A DNA stretch of 64,000 bases from Elgaria multicarinata webbii (GCF_023053635.1 NC_086171.1:50943538-51007537); one strand, 5' to 3'; positions 39,301 to 52,100 are shown, numbered from the stretch's first letter. Made by a program: numbers and translations. Notes: a model not told the origin generated them from the letters alone.

Positions 39301-40529
39301 AAGGAGCCACTATGGCTTTTCCCCATCTATGCTGCTTGCATGGCTGCCGTTCCCCTAATTACCCATGATGAGGTACAGTTTATCATATCGATCGATTGAA
39401 CTCAGTGAGGCTTCTATACGACCCCACAGCTCCTACAATAAGCCATGGGCTGTCTTTTTCAAGCAGATCTCTCCCCTTTCCCACCATTTCCATTAGCCAT
39501 GGCAAGCTTTGACAGTTCGTTTGGCAGCTGTCAAACCCAGCTGCATCTAAGAGAAAACAAGATTGTGACAATGCATTTCTTTTAATGAATTTAATCACAT
39601 CCACACTTCTCCAATCATGTTCATTTTTCTCTTTCTCTTTTGCTGCTCTTATGACTCCTATGCACTTCTATCAATAAAAGATTTCTTTATTAACCTTTTT
39701 GCATTTCTGTTAATAACCCTTGTAATAGTAGATAGTGATTAAGTTAACCTTATAGACTGAAGCTTCTCTACATTAAGCAAAAATCCCACATCCTAATTGG
39801 GCTTTCTTCTTCTGGAGCCCTCTGGGTTTACAATGGTCTCCTTTAGACAGCAAATACATGATTTGGAAATGAAAATTTCCCTTCTTGGCAATGCTCCATA
39901 TGTTCGATGAAAAATTGCCATCTAGTGGCTGAATTATAGCTGAATTAATGACACTAGCATTTCACACTGCTGATATAGCACTATTATTACAGCTTACCTG
40001 CAATCTTTTTCAAAGCTGGAAAATGGGAAAGCGCAGGAGATGTCCTGGAGGTTGGTGACATTGTGTAGAGGACCCACAAATTTCCATGAGTGTCCAATCA
40101 CGAGTGTGCAATAAATTACTCGTGCTCAGAAAGTGCCTCTGAGAATGCCCCAGGATTCCAACACATATCAAACTGTCTCAATTTATAACAGAAAGCAGAC
40201 CTAAGCATTTAATGTAATAGCTGAATATGCTTGGAATGCAAGAATGGTTTGTAAACAAGTTTATGTTATGACCATTTCCTGTTACCTCTGAACAAGAGGA
40301 ATTAGAATGAATGGTTTTATGTTTAGGTCAGGGAAAGGTTAGGAAATGAGGGAAGACAGCAATCAAGGTTACTTTGAGAGATATCAATGAGGCACCTAAT
40401 AGCTGCCAGTTATTGTTAAAATTAACATCTGACTCAGGATTTGGACATAAAGGGACTTATTTCCTTGATTTTTTTTAAAATACTCCTTTTCTTTTTTAAA
40501 AAACTCTGGCCTCCCAGAATATATTAACA

Positions 40530-40634
40530 TGCAGTCCTATGCATGTTAAGACAGAAAAAAATCCTACAACTGCCAGCATTTTACAGCTCACATGCTGGGT
40601 GTTGTAGGACATTTTCTGTCTAAATATGCATAGC
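40530..40634. mobile_element. Palindromic MITE, family P1 (full copy)
   Basis: CATGCAGTCCTATGCATG and ATCCTACAACTGCCAGCATT mirror ATGCTGGGTGTTGTAGGAC and AATATGCATAGCAATT. Confidence 0.8.
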
Positions 40635-40929
40635 AATTTGAGTATACCATTCTTTAAGAGGTTGAACTGTGAAATTGGAATTTCCTTGTATTAAGCAAGA
40701 GAAGAATGCACAGATCTATTCCAAAACCAACTGTTTTTCTATTGAAATATAAAGAAATGTTACCCTGGACTGATTTAGAATGTGAGAAGTATTTTGGCTT
40801 ATCAGAGTTCATAACGGTATGCTTTTTATCTCTTTTGCAAAATTTGGGGGCCAAGTATTAAATATACAAACATTTCATATCATGTATAGAGTTTCTTCTA
40901 AATATCATTTTATTTGGATTTTTTTTCGT

Positions 40930-41115
40930 GGAGGAAAGTTTTCTCTTAATTACTATTTTATATTTGTATATTTTATATGTTTTATGTTATACTGTGTTTA
41001 TGCTTTTTATGTTTTTAAATTTGTATATTTGTTTTAATGATTTTTGTTTTTAACTTTTGTAAACCGCTTAGAAAGCTTCGGCTATGGGGCAGTATATAAA
41101 TGCAATAAATTAAGA
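40930..41115 (+). mobile_element. L2 LINE 3'UTR and tail
   Basis: T-rich 3'UTR words (TTTTATGTTTTTAAATTTG) lead to GTAAACCGCTTAGAAAGC, TTCGGCTATGGGGCAGTATA and AATAAATT. Confidence 0.65.
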
Positions 41116-43244
41116 AATACTGTGATTTTATTGCTTTGAAATAAACTATTAGTATTATTGATTTGTATTTAAAGTACACTATATTATCCTTCGTATATTC
41201 AAAGGTTTTATATTTCTTTTGAACTATTAATAAAAAATTAAGTAGTATGTCTATGTGTTGATACTGAATACTGATTTTCAGCCAATAGACATAGGAGTTA
41301 TTTTCAGATTAGGTAGGGGGAGGGAGAAGACCTCTCCGCAACATTTTAAGACCCTGTGTAGGTATATCCAAAATTAAATTGTGTGAATTTGCATTATAAT
41401 ATATGGTTGTTACTGTTACAGCTCAGAATAACTATTGCAAAATGGAACAGTTCCAAGATCTCTGGAGCTGGAAGTAGCAAAGCATGCTTAGTCCATCCCA
41501 CGGTAGTCAATGCTCTACGCTGCCCATACTTACCATCAAAAAATACTGCATTCACACTCCCACATACACAGAGGACAGGAATTAAACGTTCCCATTATAA
41601 AGAGAAAATGTAGGTATTTGCAGCATAAAAAGAAAACAAATAGTTTAGTTTTTACTTATTACCTTGCTTTAAGGAGCACATTTTCCAGAGTGAGGTTCTC
41701 CAAAGTGTCTGCAAGATATGAGATGTATTTCTACCTTTTTCAGGATTGGACAAATAACAGCAAAGTGGTTTACAGTGAAATTGGGCACTCTGGGTGAAAA
41801 GTATAAAACCTGACACACCTCTAAAACAACTCCATTCCTTGATTAGAACCCCAGTCCTAATCAAGGCCCAATCTACAGGAGTGATTTACTGCAGAGTGAG
41901 AGTACATCAGGGTTAACACAAGATGTTGTCACCACTCCACACCAACCCCACTTCACTGCATCTTTTTTCTTTCACATGGCTCCTGGGCTGTTCATGTGGA
42001 GTATGCCTTATTCCCCCCAATTTAAATCCTGGATACTGGGCATGCCTAGGCATGTGTGACCTGGCTATGACTTGGTTAATGGGTGGAGTTGTCGTCCCCC
42101 TCCAATTCCTTTTCCTCTGCCATGGGCAGTAGCACACTTCTTGGATACAGGCTTCTTCTTCCACCTGTCTGCACTAATTCGCAGTAGCGCTATTTTATAA
42201 TAGTTCTGTTTGACTCTATTGCTACTCCCCCTTGACGTCTTTGCGGTTTACTTTCACTTTGCACTACATTGCAGTTGTATGATCCTGCAAGAACTCAGTT
42301 TTACCCTTTCACCATTTCGCAGTTCCATGCTTTTGAAATAAGGGACTTCCCTGAGCAAGGGAGCATGGAAAGGTGCGGAGAGCAAGCCTCTCTTGTTCAC
42401 TGAACAGTAACCACACAGTCAATGATGTTCACTTCTATTCACAAGACTCCACCCACTCAGTTCCAAAGTATGGTGGCCTCAGGTGCTGTTTGACCTGTGA
42501 AAGTGGGTTTTTAGGTAGTGTATACTCCACTTTTCTTGCTTTGTGTGCTGCTGGCAGACCAAAGCAATTTCATGAAAATCCAGAAATAAGCAGAAAGCGC
42601 TTCTCATACTGTTTCCATGTAGATTGGGCCCTAGTCTAAGAGTTCTGGAGAACTTGAAACTTACATATTATTGCCCTAGTATGGACACAAGTCATCATTC
42701 AGAACGATCAAGGCAGTCCTAGTAGCGAAGCCAAGTTTGAACGTTGACTGAAATGGTGTATGGGAAAATAAAAACGGAAGATTTTTGTATACTGAGGAGC
42801 GGAGGTTGCTATACTGCTGTTGCCCTTCTATGCTTGAATTCCTGTTTCAGAGCCTGGCTCCTTTAAAAGTGCTTCACATTATTTCTATGCATTTTTGTCA
42901 GTTGTCTGCATCAGGTGATATTAATTAGGGAGTGAAGGCTGGACAACAGAGTTATCTGTTTGGCTGACACCCACCTGCTCAGACTTATCTTATGACCTTG
43001 AAGGTTTAAGTAAGGCATGGGAATAGACTAGAACAGAAGGTGTGTAGAAAGTTACTGGCATGGCCAGACAGCACATAGTCCATGTAGATCTGTAGTGCAG
43101 ATGGTCCTGTGTGCTAGCTGTAGAGTTTCCCCATTATTGTTCCCAGAGTTCCAGACAACTAGAAGGGGGAAGTAAACCTTATGATTGTACTCTGTCTTTG
43201 TCTATATTGGTTTTATGTACTCTCTTTCATTAAGCTACTGAATG

Positions 43245-43253
43245 TTTGTTAAA
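43245..43253. repeat. 9-bp target site duplication, left copy
   Basis: TTTGTTAAA directly before the GGGACGG end; the second copy is at 48626-48634. Confidence 0.9.
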
Positions 43254-43474
43254 GGGACGGTGTAAAAGCCGGAACGGAACGGAACAGGCCGGAACAGCCC
43301 CATTATATTAAAAAACCATACCAAAAACAGTGGCATGTGTTAGCAACACTTGAGAACAATATTTTAGGACTAAAACCATACCAATATTATATCACTATTA
43401 ACCCCAAAACTCCCAAAACGACGTCCGGAACAGAATGGGATGGCCGGAACGGCCACTACTGAACAAGCGATATC
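43254..43474 (+). repeat. Left terminal inverted repeat, non-array part
   Basis: It starts GGGACGGTGTAAAAGCC, followed by GGAAC/CGGAA short repeats and then AT-rich DNA with CCATACCAAAAACAGTGGC. It is mirrored at 48405-48625 with only a few differences. Confidence 0.9.
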
Positions 43475-45895
43475 AACCAAACTCACCAGTCATGCATACC
43501 TCCATGGCAGGGACGCAATAAGACACAAAAGTTGCCCCGAAACCACGTTCAGATACCCGTTCCGGGCAAAAACGCATATTGCGCAAAACGGGCCGTAACG
43601 GCAGCTTCCCAATGAGGAAAGTCAACCAAACTCACCAGATGCACATAACTAGGTGGGACAAATATAGAAAGCTCCAAAAGTTGCCCCCAAACCATGTTCA
43701 GATACCCGTTCCGGGCAAAAAAGTGTATTGCGCAAAATGGGCCGTAACGGCAGCTTCCCAATGAGGTAAGTGAACCAAACTCACCAGATGCACTTGACAA
43801 GGTGGGGCAAATATAGAAAGCTCCAAAAGTTGCCCCGAAACCACGTTCAGATACCCGTTCCGGGCAAAAACGCGTATTGCGCAAAATGGGCCGTAACGGC
43901 AGCTTCCCACTGAAGTAAGTGAACCAAACTCACCAGATTCACATAACTAGGTGGGGCAAATATAGAAAGCTCCAAAAGTTGCCCTGAAACCACGTTCAGA
44001 TACCCGTTCTGGGCAAAAACGCATATTGCGCAAAACGGGCCGTAACGGCAGCTTCCCAATGAGGTAAGTGAACCAAACTCAACAGATGCACATGACAAGG
44101 TGAGACAAATATAGAAAGCTCCAAAAGGTGCCCCAAAACCACGTTCAGATACCCGTTCCGGGCAAAAACGCGTATTGCGCAAAATGGGCCGTAACGGCAG
44201 CTTCCCAATGAGGTAAGTGAACCAAACTCACCAGATGCACATGACAAGGTGGGGCAAATATAGAAAGCTCCAAAAGTTGCCCCGAAACCACATTCAGATA
44301 CCCGTTCCGGGCAAAAACGCATATTGCGCAAAACGGGCCGTAACGGCAGCTTCCCAATGAGGAAAGTCAACCAAACTCACCAGATGCACATAACTAGGTG
44401 GGACAAATATAGAAAGCTCCAAAAGTTGCCCCCAAACCATGTTCAGATACCCGTTCCGGGCAAAAAAGTGTATTGCGCAAAATGGGCCGTAACGGCAGCT
44501 TCCCAATGAGGTAAGTGAACCAAACTCACCAGATGCACTTGACAAGGTGGGGCAAATATAGAAAGCTCCAAAAGTTGCCCCGAAACCACGTTCAGATACC
44601 CGTTCCGGGCAAAAACGCGTATTGCGCAAAATGGGCCGTAACGGCAGCTTCCCACTGAAGTAAGTGAACCAAACTCACCAGATTCACATAACTAGGTGGG
44701 GCAAATATAGAAAGCTCCAAAAGTTGCCCTGAAACCACGTTCAGATACCCGTTCCGGGCAAAAACGCATATTGCGCAAAACGGGCCGTAACGGCAGCTTC
44801 CCAATGAGGTAAGTGAACCAAACTCAACAGATGCACATGACAAGGTGAGACAAATATAGAAAGCTCCAAAAGGTGCCCCAAAACCACGTTCAGATACCCG
44901 TTCCGGGCAAAAACGCGTATTGCGCAAAATGGGCCGTAACGGCAGCTTCCCAATGAGGTAAGTGAACCAAACTCACCAGATGCACATGACAAGGTGGGGC
45001 AAATATAGAAAGCTCCAAAAGTTGCCCCGAAACCACATTCAGATACCCGTTCCGGGCAAAAACGCATATTGCGCAAAAATGGCCGTAACGGCAGCTTCCC
45101 AATGAGGTAAGTCAACCAAACTCACCAGATGCACATGACAAGGTGGGACAAATATAGAAAGCTCCAAAAGTTGCCTCAAAACCACGTTCAGATACCCGTT
45201 CCGGGCAAAAACGCGTATTGCGCAAAAACGGCCGTAACGGCAGATTCCCAATGAGGTAAGTCAACCAAACTCACCAGATGCACTTGACAAGGTGGGGCAA
45301 ATATAGAAAGCTCCAAAAGTTGCCCCGAAACCACGTTCAGATACCCGTTCCGGGCAAAAACGCGTATTGCGCAAAAACGGCCGTAACGGCAGCTTCCCAA
45401 TGAGGAAAGTCAACCAAACTCACCAGATTCACATGACAAGGTGGGACAAATATAGAAAGCTCCAAAAGTTGCCCCGAAACCACGTTCAGATACCCGTTCC
45501 GGGCAAAAACGCGTATTGCGCAAAACGGGCCATAACGGCAGCTTCCCAATGAGGTAAGTGAACCAAACTCACCAGATGCACATGACAAGGTGGGACAAAT
45601 ATAGAAAGCTCCAAAAGTTGCCCCAAAACCACGTTCAGATAACCGTTCCGGGCAAAAACGCGTATTGCGCAAAACGGGCCGTAACGGCAGCTTCCCAATG
45701 AGGTAAGTGAACCAAACTCACCAGATGCACATGACTAGGTGGGAGAAATATAGAAAGCTCCAAAAGTAGCCCCGAAACCACGTTCAGATACCCGTTCCGG
45801 GCAAAAACGCGTATTGCGCAAAAACGGCCGTAACGGCAGATTCCCAATGAGGTAAGTCAACCAAACTCACCATACGCACATTAATAGGTGGGACA
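43475..45895 (+). repeat. Left minisatellite array, 149-bp unit, about 16 copies
   Basis: The unit runs CAACCAAACTCACCAGATGC, AAATATAGAAAGCTCCAAAA, GTTGCCCCGAAACCACGTTC, AGATACCCGTTCCGGGCAAA and GGCCGTAACGGCAGCTTCCC. The CCGTTCCGGG word recurs at about 149-bp steps from 43558 to 45793. A five-unit block of 745 bp is itself repeated (about 43540-44285 and 44285-45030), almost without change. The first unit is divergent. Confidence 0.92.
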
Positions 45896-45902
45896 GCAAT
45901 TC

Positions 45903-46151
45903 AATAGTCCTGTTTCTAGAAAATCACCGAAAGGAGCATTCTCTACAATCCAGTTCTTGTCTTCAGCAATACAACAGTATTGCACTTCATCTTGGTCTTT
46001 GTGCTTAATGGGTGATCAGTGCAAGAAACCCAAGAGGGACACCATGGTTCTGTGCGAGGGAGCCTGTCAGGACTGGCACCATCTCTCTTGCCTTGAGATA
46101 AATCAAGCTTCTCGTGGTATATTCAAATGTCCAAAGTGTTGTGAGAAATGA
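45903..46151 (+). pseudogene. PHD-finger reading frame inside the fold-back element
   Basis: The open frame starts inside the last array unit and ends at a TGA at 46149-46151. It shows C-x5-C-x10-C-x3-C-x4-H-x2-C-x12-C-x2-C (CLMGDQC, LCEGACQDWHHLSC and FKCPKC), a complete C4HC3 zinc-binding pattern of the PHD class. A splice-acceptor-like TGTTTCTAG lies near its start, so it may be the last exon of a lost transposase gene. PHD fingers also occur in CR1-type LINE ORF1, which is the main alternative origin. Confidence 0.65.
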
Positions 46152-46234
46152 ATAATCTACACTGTAGGCAAAAATTTATGTTAACAGGTGCTATATGTTA
46201 GCATTTACATTTACACACACATACACACACACAC

Positions 46235-46292
<58 letters not shown>

Positions 46293-47321
46293 TATATATA
46301 GATAGATATTATGTACATTGTTTTTGTTCTTACTGTTTGTGGTTATTTTTCTTGTATTCATGTTGTCATAAAGAATATGACTAAAGAAGCGTATATGTTA
46401 ATAAAGCTTCAGAACATCACAGCCAATGACAATGGGTTATACTGAATCAAACAAATGGTCAACCTAGCTCCCTCTTATTCACATGGGGCTAACCTATTCA
46501 AAACACCTAACATACAATTAAAAATTGTGTGATTGGCTTTTAAAAATAAATTCCATGTTTGGGGAGGGGAGGGGTACCTGTCAAGATTGTGGAATGTGGG
46601 CATTAACGCTTTGTCTCCTGGTGTGATAAGGGTGACCAGATGACTCGGAAAACCCGGGGGACCTCTGGAAAAATGGAGATCTCCAGGGCAACCGGGACTG
46701 GCACCCAATTTCCTGGGGGAAAGGGCTGAGGGGGAAGGCCTCCATCAGCCCTGGAAGGGGTTGGGGGCCACGTTTTTGGACTTCCTGGAATGCAGCCTCC
46801 AGTACTCCCATGGCAATCCTCAAAAGACCTGGGCTTTTTTGACAGAACATTTATATCCCACCCGCCACCCAGAAACGCATGGTGAACTACAATGGCCTTT
46901 CCCAATTTTGTAATAACCCTGTGGGATAAGTTAGGTTGAAAGATGTGAATAGCCACAGGTCATTGTAAGCTTCATGATGGAATGAGACAGGCCAACTCCA
47001 ACAATGCCATCATAGACTGATATTTTAAGCACACTATCAAACCACATGACAACTATGGGCTTCTGTAGGAAACCATCTTTGCAGAACTTCACTCCGGATT
47101 CTGAGAAAGTTTATTAAATGTTCCAGTTAGTACAATGAAAGTAGTTTATTTGATTGCATTCACACACATAGAAGTTGCCTTTCGAGGCAATTTCCCGACA
47201 ATAGATAGTGCCTCATTTTCCTCACCCATAATTTTCTTTTCCAGCTAATTTTGGGAATATGAACTATGGCCCGGAATGGGTAACAGAACCTGACTTTCAT
47301 GGAAATTTCAGAGGTTATTAT
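46152..47321. other. Central region of the fold-back element after the PHD frame
   Basis: No transposase-like frame is seen. It has AATAAA at 46402. The stretch 46620-46860 (GTGACCAGATGACTCGG, CTCCAGGGCAACCGGGAC) looks like a separate interspersed repeat. Confidence 0.5.
46210..46292 (+). repeat. (AC)n (AG)n microsatellite
   Basis: A CACACA run followed by more than 50 bp of AGAGAG, inside the centre of the fold-back element. Confidence 0.95.
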
Positions 47322-48404
47322 ATCTGTCCCACCTAGTAATGCGCATCTGGTGAGTTTGGTTGACTTACCTCATTGGAAAGCTGCCGTTACGGCCCGTTTT
47401 GAGTAATATGGGTTTTTGCCTGGAACGGGTATCTGAACGTGGTTTGGGGGCAACTTTTGGAGCTTTCTATATTTGCCCCACCTAGTTATGTGAATCTGGT
47501 GAGTTTGGTTCACTTACTTCATTGGGAAGCTGCCGTTACGGCCCATTTTGCGCAATACGCGTTTTTGCCCGGAACGGGTATCTGAACGTGGTTTGGGGGC
47601 AACTTTTGGAGCTTTCTATATTTGTCTCACCTTGTCATGTGCATCTGGTGAGTTTGGTTGACTTACCTCATTGGGAAGCTGCCGTTACGGCTCGTTTTGC
47701 GCAATATGCGTTTTTGCCCGGAACGGGTATCTGAACGTGGTTTCGGGGCAACTTTTGGAGCTTTCTATATTTGTCCCACCTAGTTATGTGTATCTGGTGA
47801 GTTTGGTTCACTTATCTCATTGGGAAACTGCCGTTACGGCCCATTTTGCGCAATACGCGTTTTTGCCCGGAACGGGTATCTGAACGTGGTTTTGGGGCAA
47901 CTTTTGGAGCTTTCTATGTTTGTCCCACCTTGTCATGTGCATCTGGTGAGTTTGGTTGACTTACCTCATTGGGAAGCTGCCGTTACGGCCGTTTTTGCAC
48001 AATACGCGTTTTTGCCCGGAACGGGTATCTGAACGTGGTTTTGGGGCAACTTTTGGAGCTTTCTTTATTTGCCCCACCTTGTCATGTGCCTCTGGTGAGT
48101 TTGGTTCACTTACCTCATTGGGAAGCTGCCGTTACGGCCCATTTTGCGCAATACACGTTTTTGCCCGGAACGGGTATCTGAACGTGGTTTCGGGGCAACT
48201 TTTGGAGCTTTCTATTTTTGTCCCACCTAGTTATGTGCATCTGGTGAGTTTGGTTGACTTTCCTCATTGGGAAGCTGCCGTTACGGCCCGTTTTGCGCAA
48301 TACGTGTTTTTGCCCGGAACGGGTATCTGAACGTGGTTTCGGGGCAACTTTTGTGGCTTATTGCATCCCTGCCATTTAGTTATACATGACTGTTGAGTTT
48401 GGTT
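47322..48404 (-). repeat. Right minisatellite array, inverted, about 7 copies
   Basis: The same 149-bp unit lies in opposite orientation: GCATCTGGTGAGTTTGGTT, GGGAAGCTGCCGTTACGG, TTTTTGCCCGGAACGGGTAT and GGCAACTTTTGGAGCTTTCT. It is shorter than the left array by about nine units. Confidence 0.92.
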
Positions 48405-48625
48405 GGTATCGCTCGTTCCCTAGTGGCCGTTCCGGCCATCCCATTCTGTTCCGGGCGTCGTTTTGGGAGTTTTGGGGTTAATAGTGATATAATATTGGTA
48501 TGGTTTTAGTCCTAAAATATTGTTCTCAAGTGTTGCTAACACATGCCACTGTTTTTGGTATGGTTTTTTAATATAATGGGGCTGTTCCGGCCTGTTCCGT
48601 TCCGTTCCGGCTTTTACACCGTCCC
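48405..48625 (-). repeat. Right terminal inverted repeat, non-array part
   Basis: It ends CCGGCTTTTACACCGTCCC, the mirror of the left end. Confidence 0.9.
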
Positions 48626-48634
48626 TTTGTTAAA
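48626..48634. repeat. 9-bp target site duplication, right copy
   Basis: TTTGTTAAA directly after the CCGTCCC end. Confidence 0.9.
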
Positions 48635-48987
48635 GTTTATGTTCATTATGCCACTGAATGTTTGCTTGTTTTATGTACCTTAAGCTACTGTATCTTTGTT
48701 AGTCTTGTGTGTCTCAAATAAGGTAGGTAAGCCTGGTCCATTATTGAGCTCATTGTCTTCAACTCTTTTGAGATAAAGAACACCTTGCCTCTTGTCAAGA
48801 CAAATGAATGCAGAAAGCCAATCTCATCCAAGAGTGCCTGGATATTAATGCATATGATATTTTATGATATTGAGATCCTTCCTTTTAAATAAATAAAGTA
48901 AACTTAATGCAATGCTTGCAATGTCAGCAGATGCCAATTAGATGCAGGCTCAGAAATAGAAGCTACATTTAGTGACAACAGTGCAGC

Positions 48988-49145
48988 ATGATTTTTATTT
49001 ATTTATTGCATTTTTATACCCCCCCCCCAATAGCCGAAGCTCCCTGGGCAGTTCACAAAAACAAACCATTCAAAGTATAAAAACATAATATACAATACAC
49101 ATTAAAAATATACCATACATGATTAAAACATCCTAAAAGCATTCT
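48988..49145 (-). mobile_element. L2 LINE 3' tail, inverted
   Basis: TTTATTTATTGCATTTTTAT, CCAATAGCCGAAGCTCCCTG and GGCAGTTCACAAAAACAAAC, with a C-run inside the box. Confidence 0.75.
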
Positions 49146-52100
49146 AAAGTTTCACTGGATAAAATTTCACATGATTTTGTAGGGAATGTTGTGGGGAAGT
49201 ATAGGGTTAAACACCCCCTTTGCAGTCCCAGTGTTGAAGTCCCAGACATGGTTGGTAATTATGCATTTAGGGTCACATTTAGTTTGGCGTGGAGGAATGC
49301 TTTAATTAGGCAAGGGGACTAGACAGGTTGGAGCACTGGAGGGTGATGGCTCCAATTGTGGTGGGGCTCTTGATCCATTTTGGGTTTCAGTCAGAATGTG
49401 CCAGAGTCCTAAAGGATCTATCCAAGGTACTGAGCATATTTGGGGATAGGGTTTGGGACTTTGGATTGTTTCTTTGGAGTTCTGGCCGCTTCTGACTAAA
49501 ACCTGGAAGGGATATACAGACCCACCAAAATTGGAGCCACCAGCTTCCACTGGATTGGAGGCAGCATGCACTGACAACTAGCTCTCAACTGTAGTGGTCT
49601 CTGTGAACTCCTTAACGTATCTGAATTCTAGCAACTGAATTAATCCATCAATCTGGAACGTTTCTCTTCCTGAAAATCTCATTATCCAGTTATCCCAACC
49701 CCACCCACGATTATATATTTCAAACTCTTGCTCATGTTTAATCATGCTCCCTTGCTCTGTGCCTGTTGAAAAACAATCTTAACAGTCAACAGAATCACCT
49801 GCTGTTTACCATACCTGCTAATTAACAACTATAACTGGTATAACCAGACAACCTAGCCTGAATATGTTTAGAAAATCTGAATGACAGCTAGGGAGCCCAT
49901 AGTTAAGGACTGTTGTACAGAGTTAGCAATGGTGATTCTTTAATAGTGGAATTATTTGTCTCTTCGGTTATAATCGATGCTAATAAAGAGCACATCGGAC
50001 CTGAGAAATCCATGCTGCAGGTAGGTCTTAATGAAACAGAAAAGTGTTTGCTACAGAAGCAAAGAAGTTAGGGATTTCTATCCAAAATCAACAACAATGG
50101 GCTTACTTATATATGTGGATATATGCGTGTGGTATATTTTAAATATGAATGTAATACAGTGCTACAAATAGTTTTCTCTATTAGTAATCAACATTATGCA
50201 TATATCATTCAGTGTTATGTGAATATCTGCATTTAATGTTTGGATAATGTGCATATATCATATCATATGAGGCTGGATAAATCAGATCTTCTTTTCCCAA
50301 GTGATAGTTTTTAGTTTATCCCAGCAGTATAATTCTCATTCACATAAACAAAACTTGTCAAGGTAGCATCTTATAGAACGAGGCATGACCATTTTGCCTC
50401 TATCAGAGTATCTAATGGGAGAGCGTTTGAAGGTTTTTAAAATGTTAAAATTGACAGACAGTTTTATATTTTATTTTTCTGTTGCTTACTATTTGTGTGA
50501 TTTGTAAAGAGATATTAAGCTGCTTTTTGCAATGTGCCTAGGATGCTTTTATTGAAGGCAGTTCAGTATCAGTGTTTCCATGATAAGATCTTATTTTCAT
50601 AACGTTGTTTCATAACAGCATGTTTGAAAGTACTATAGACTCTTCCATAAGTATTTTAGGAATGATCCAGCCAAGTGGAGCACGTTTAGGTCCTGTTGAT
50701 TTAGTAGAAACTTCAACATTTGCTCTGTTTTTACATTGAAACAAATAGAACTCAACAGGGCTGAATTCTGAGTGGATTGTGCCTGCCATAGAGTATCAAT
50801 TGCATTGTTAAGCTTCATTATGTTAAAATGAGTTGTGTTAAACTGACAAGCAGCACAATCATATGCATGTTTATTTGGATGTAAGTCCCATTCCCAGGTA
50901 AGTATAAATCGAATTACAGCTTTAATTTTATATGATATATGAAGGATCAAGATGCATATGTGCTGGATTATACTAGGCATTCTGCAACATAGTTTACCCT
51001 AATGAATATGAGTAGAGTGAGGAGAATTACCAATTAAATGGGCAATTACCACCCATTAAGTCTACAAAAGATCTGCTCCTGGTGGAGATGAACGCCACTA
51101 GAACTGGTTTATTTGTTTAAATGGATCGTAGTGCCCGCATTTTTGGACCCTCCTTGGGGCATGACTATGGGGATGAGCATCTGCACTTCAAACTTTACCA
51201 CTACTCCACTGATTATAAGCTTTCAAGACACATCTGTCTACCCACTGATGAAAACAGAATGTTGGTGTATATTGACCAGAGTTCCTATATTCTTATGAAA
51301 ACATCTTACCTGTGTGGGAGCTGGGAGGATCCCAATATTCATTAACCTGTGACTAAATCGTTCATCATTAGTTTTGGAAGTGACTGTGTGCATTACATCT
51401 CAAAGGGAGGATGCTTTCCTCTCCTGCTGTTGTCATAGCTGATGTACAGCATTCCTAAGCGATTGTGCTGTACTGGTCTGTGACCGAAATAAACTGAATT
51501 GAACTGAGCTAAGCAATTGTCAGTGATTTCTGTAGGTTAGTTCTGATAATAATCTATTAAGTTATAATTTGTCATTATAGCAACATTGTCTTGAGAAATA
51601 TGGGGCAAAATGGTGATTTTAAAGTCAAGAGTATAACTCAAATAAACCAGATTGAAATTTCATAGAACATAGAATAGGCACTTAAATAGCTATAGGTAAA
51701 TTCTTGACATAAACAGCCTGTTTCAAGCAAAGGAAGTGAGAAATACATCAAAGAGGGATGTTATCTTATGCAATAAAAACGTGGAGAGGAATGCAACACA
51801 AATTGTATAATAATTAGAGCTTAATTTGCCCAAGGGCTCATCATGACTCGGATCTGTTTTCAGTGTCCTGGAATATGTGATATGGAATATTATTGCTGAA
51901 TTTCATTTGTTATCTCCTGCTCAAGGAGAGCACTTTGTTTTATACAGGACCAACTTATTAGACAAGTGCTCACTTTATTTGCAGGTTAGCCAAAATTGGC
52001 TGTTTGGGGATGAAATATCAATTGAGAAAAACAGAAAAATATATATAATGGAAACTCAAAGGGTGGAGGTTTGCTCCAACCCGTAATAATAAGTAGCTCT

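Larger units (their letters stand above)
33570..43244. other. Intergenic DNA between YME1L1 and the fold-back element
   Basis: No exon or RNA gene is recognised. It holds CR1, SINE and L2 fragments, P-type MITEs and long unassigned AT-rich stretches (for example 35000-36560 and 42150-43240). Confidence 0.6.
43254..48625. mobile_element. Fold-back DNA transposon, MuDR/Rehavkus-like, 5372 bp
   Basis: The ends GGGACGGTGTAAAAGCC and, inverted, the same sequence are flanked by an exact 9-bp duplication TTTGTTAAA. The first 200-250 bp of each end are nearly identical. They run into arrays of a 149-bp unit, about 16 units on the left and about 7 inverted on the right, so the whole is a huge hairpin around a roughly 1.4-kb centre. 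The centre holds a short frame with a C4HC3 PHD finger and no transposase core. A 9-bp duplication, G-rich ends, minisatellite-built TIRs and a PHD finger together fit what I recall of the Rehavkus branch of MuDR. The element is probably immobile by itself. Near-identical ends say it is young. Confidence 0.8.

Noticed and set aside
43475-45895. CRISPR-like array
   Set aside because: The units are 149 bp, contiguous and without unique spacers, and they are bounded by transposon ends in a vertebrate genome.
43549-48330. Many 60-124 residue frames of the form MGSCRYGPFCAIRVFARNG across both arrays
   Set aside because: They are translations of the 149-bp repeat. The period shifts the frame every unit, starts and stops fall inside the same repeat, and the pattern appears wherever the array does. 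No protein selection is implied.
51121-51345. A 74-codon frame beginning MDRSARIFGPSLGHDYGDEH
   Set aside because: It has an acceptable composition but no recognisable motif, splice sites or neighbours. One short open frame is not enough to call a gene.
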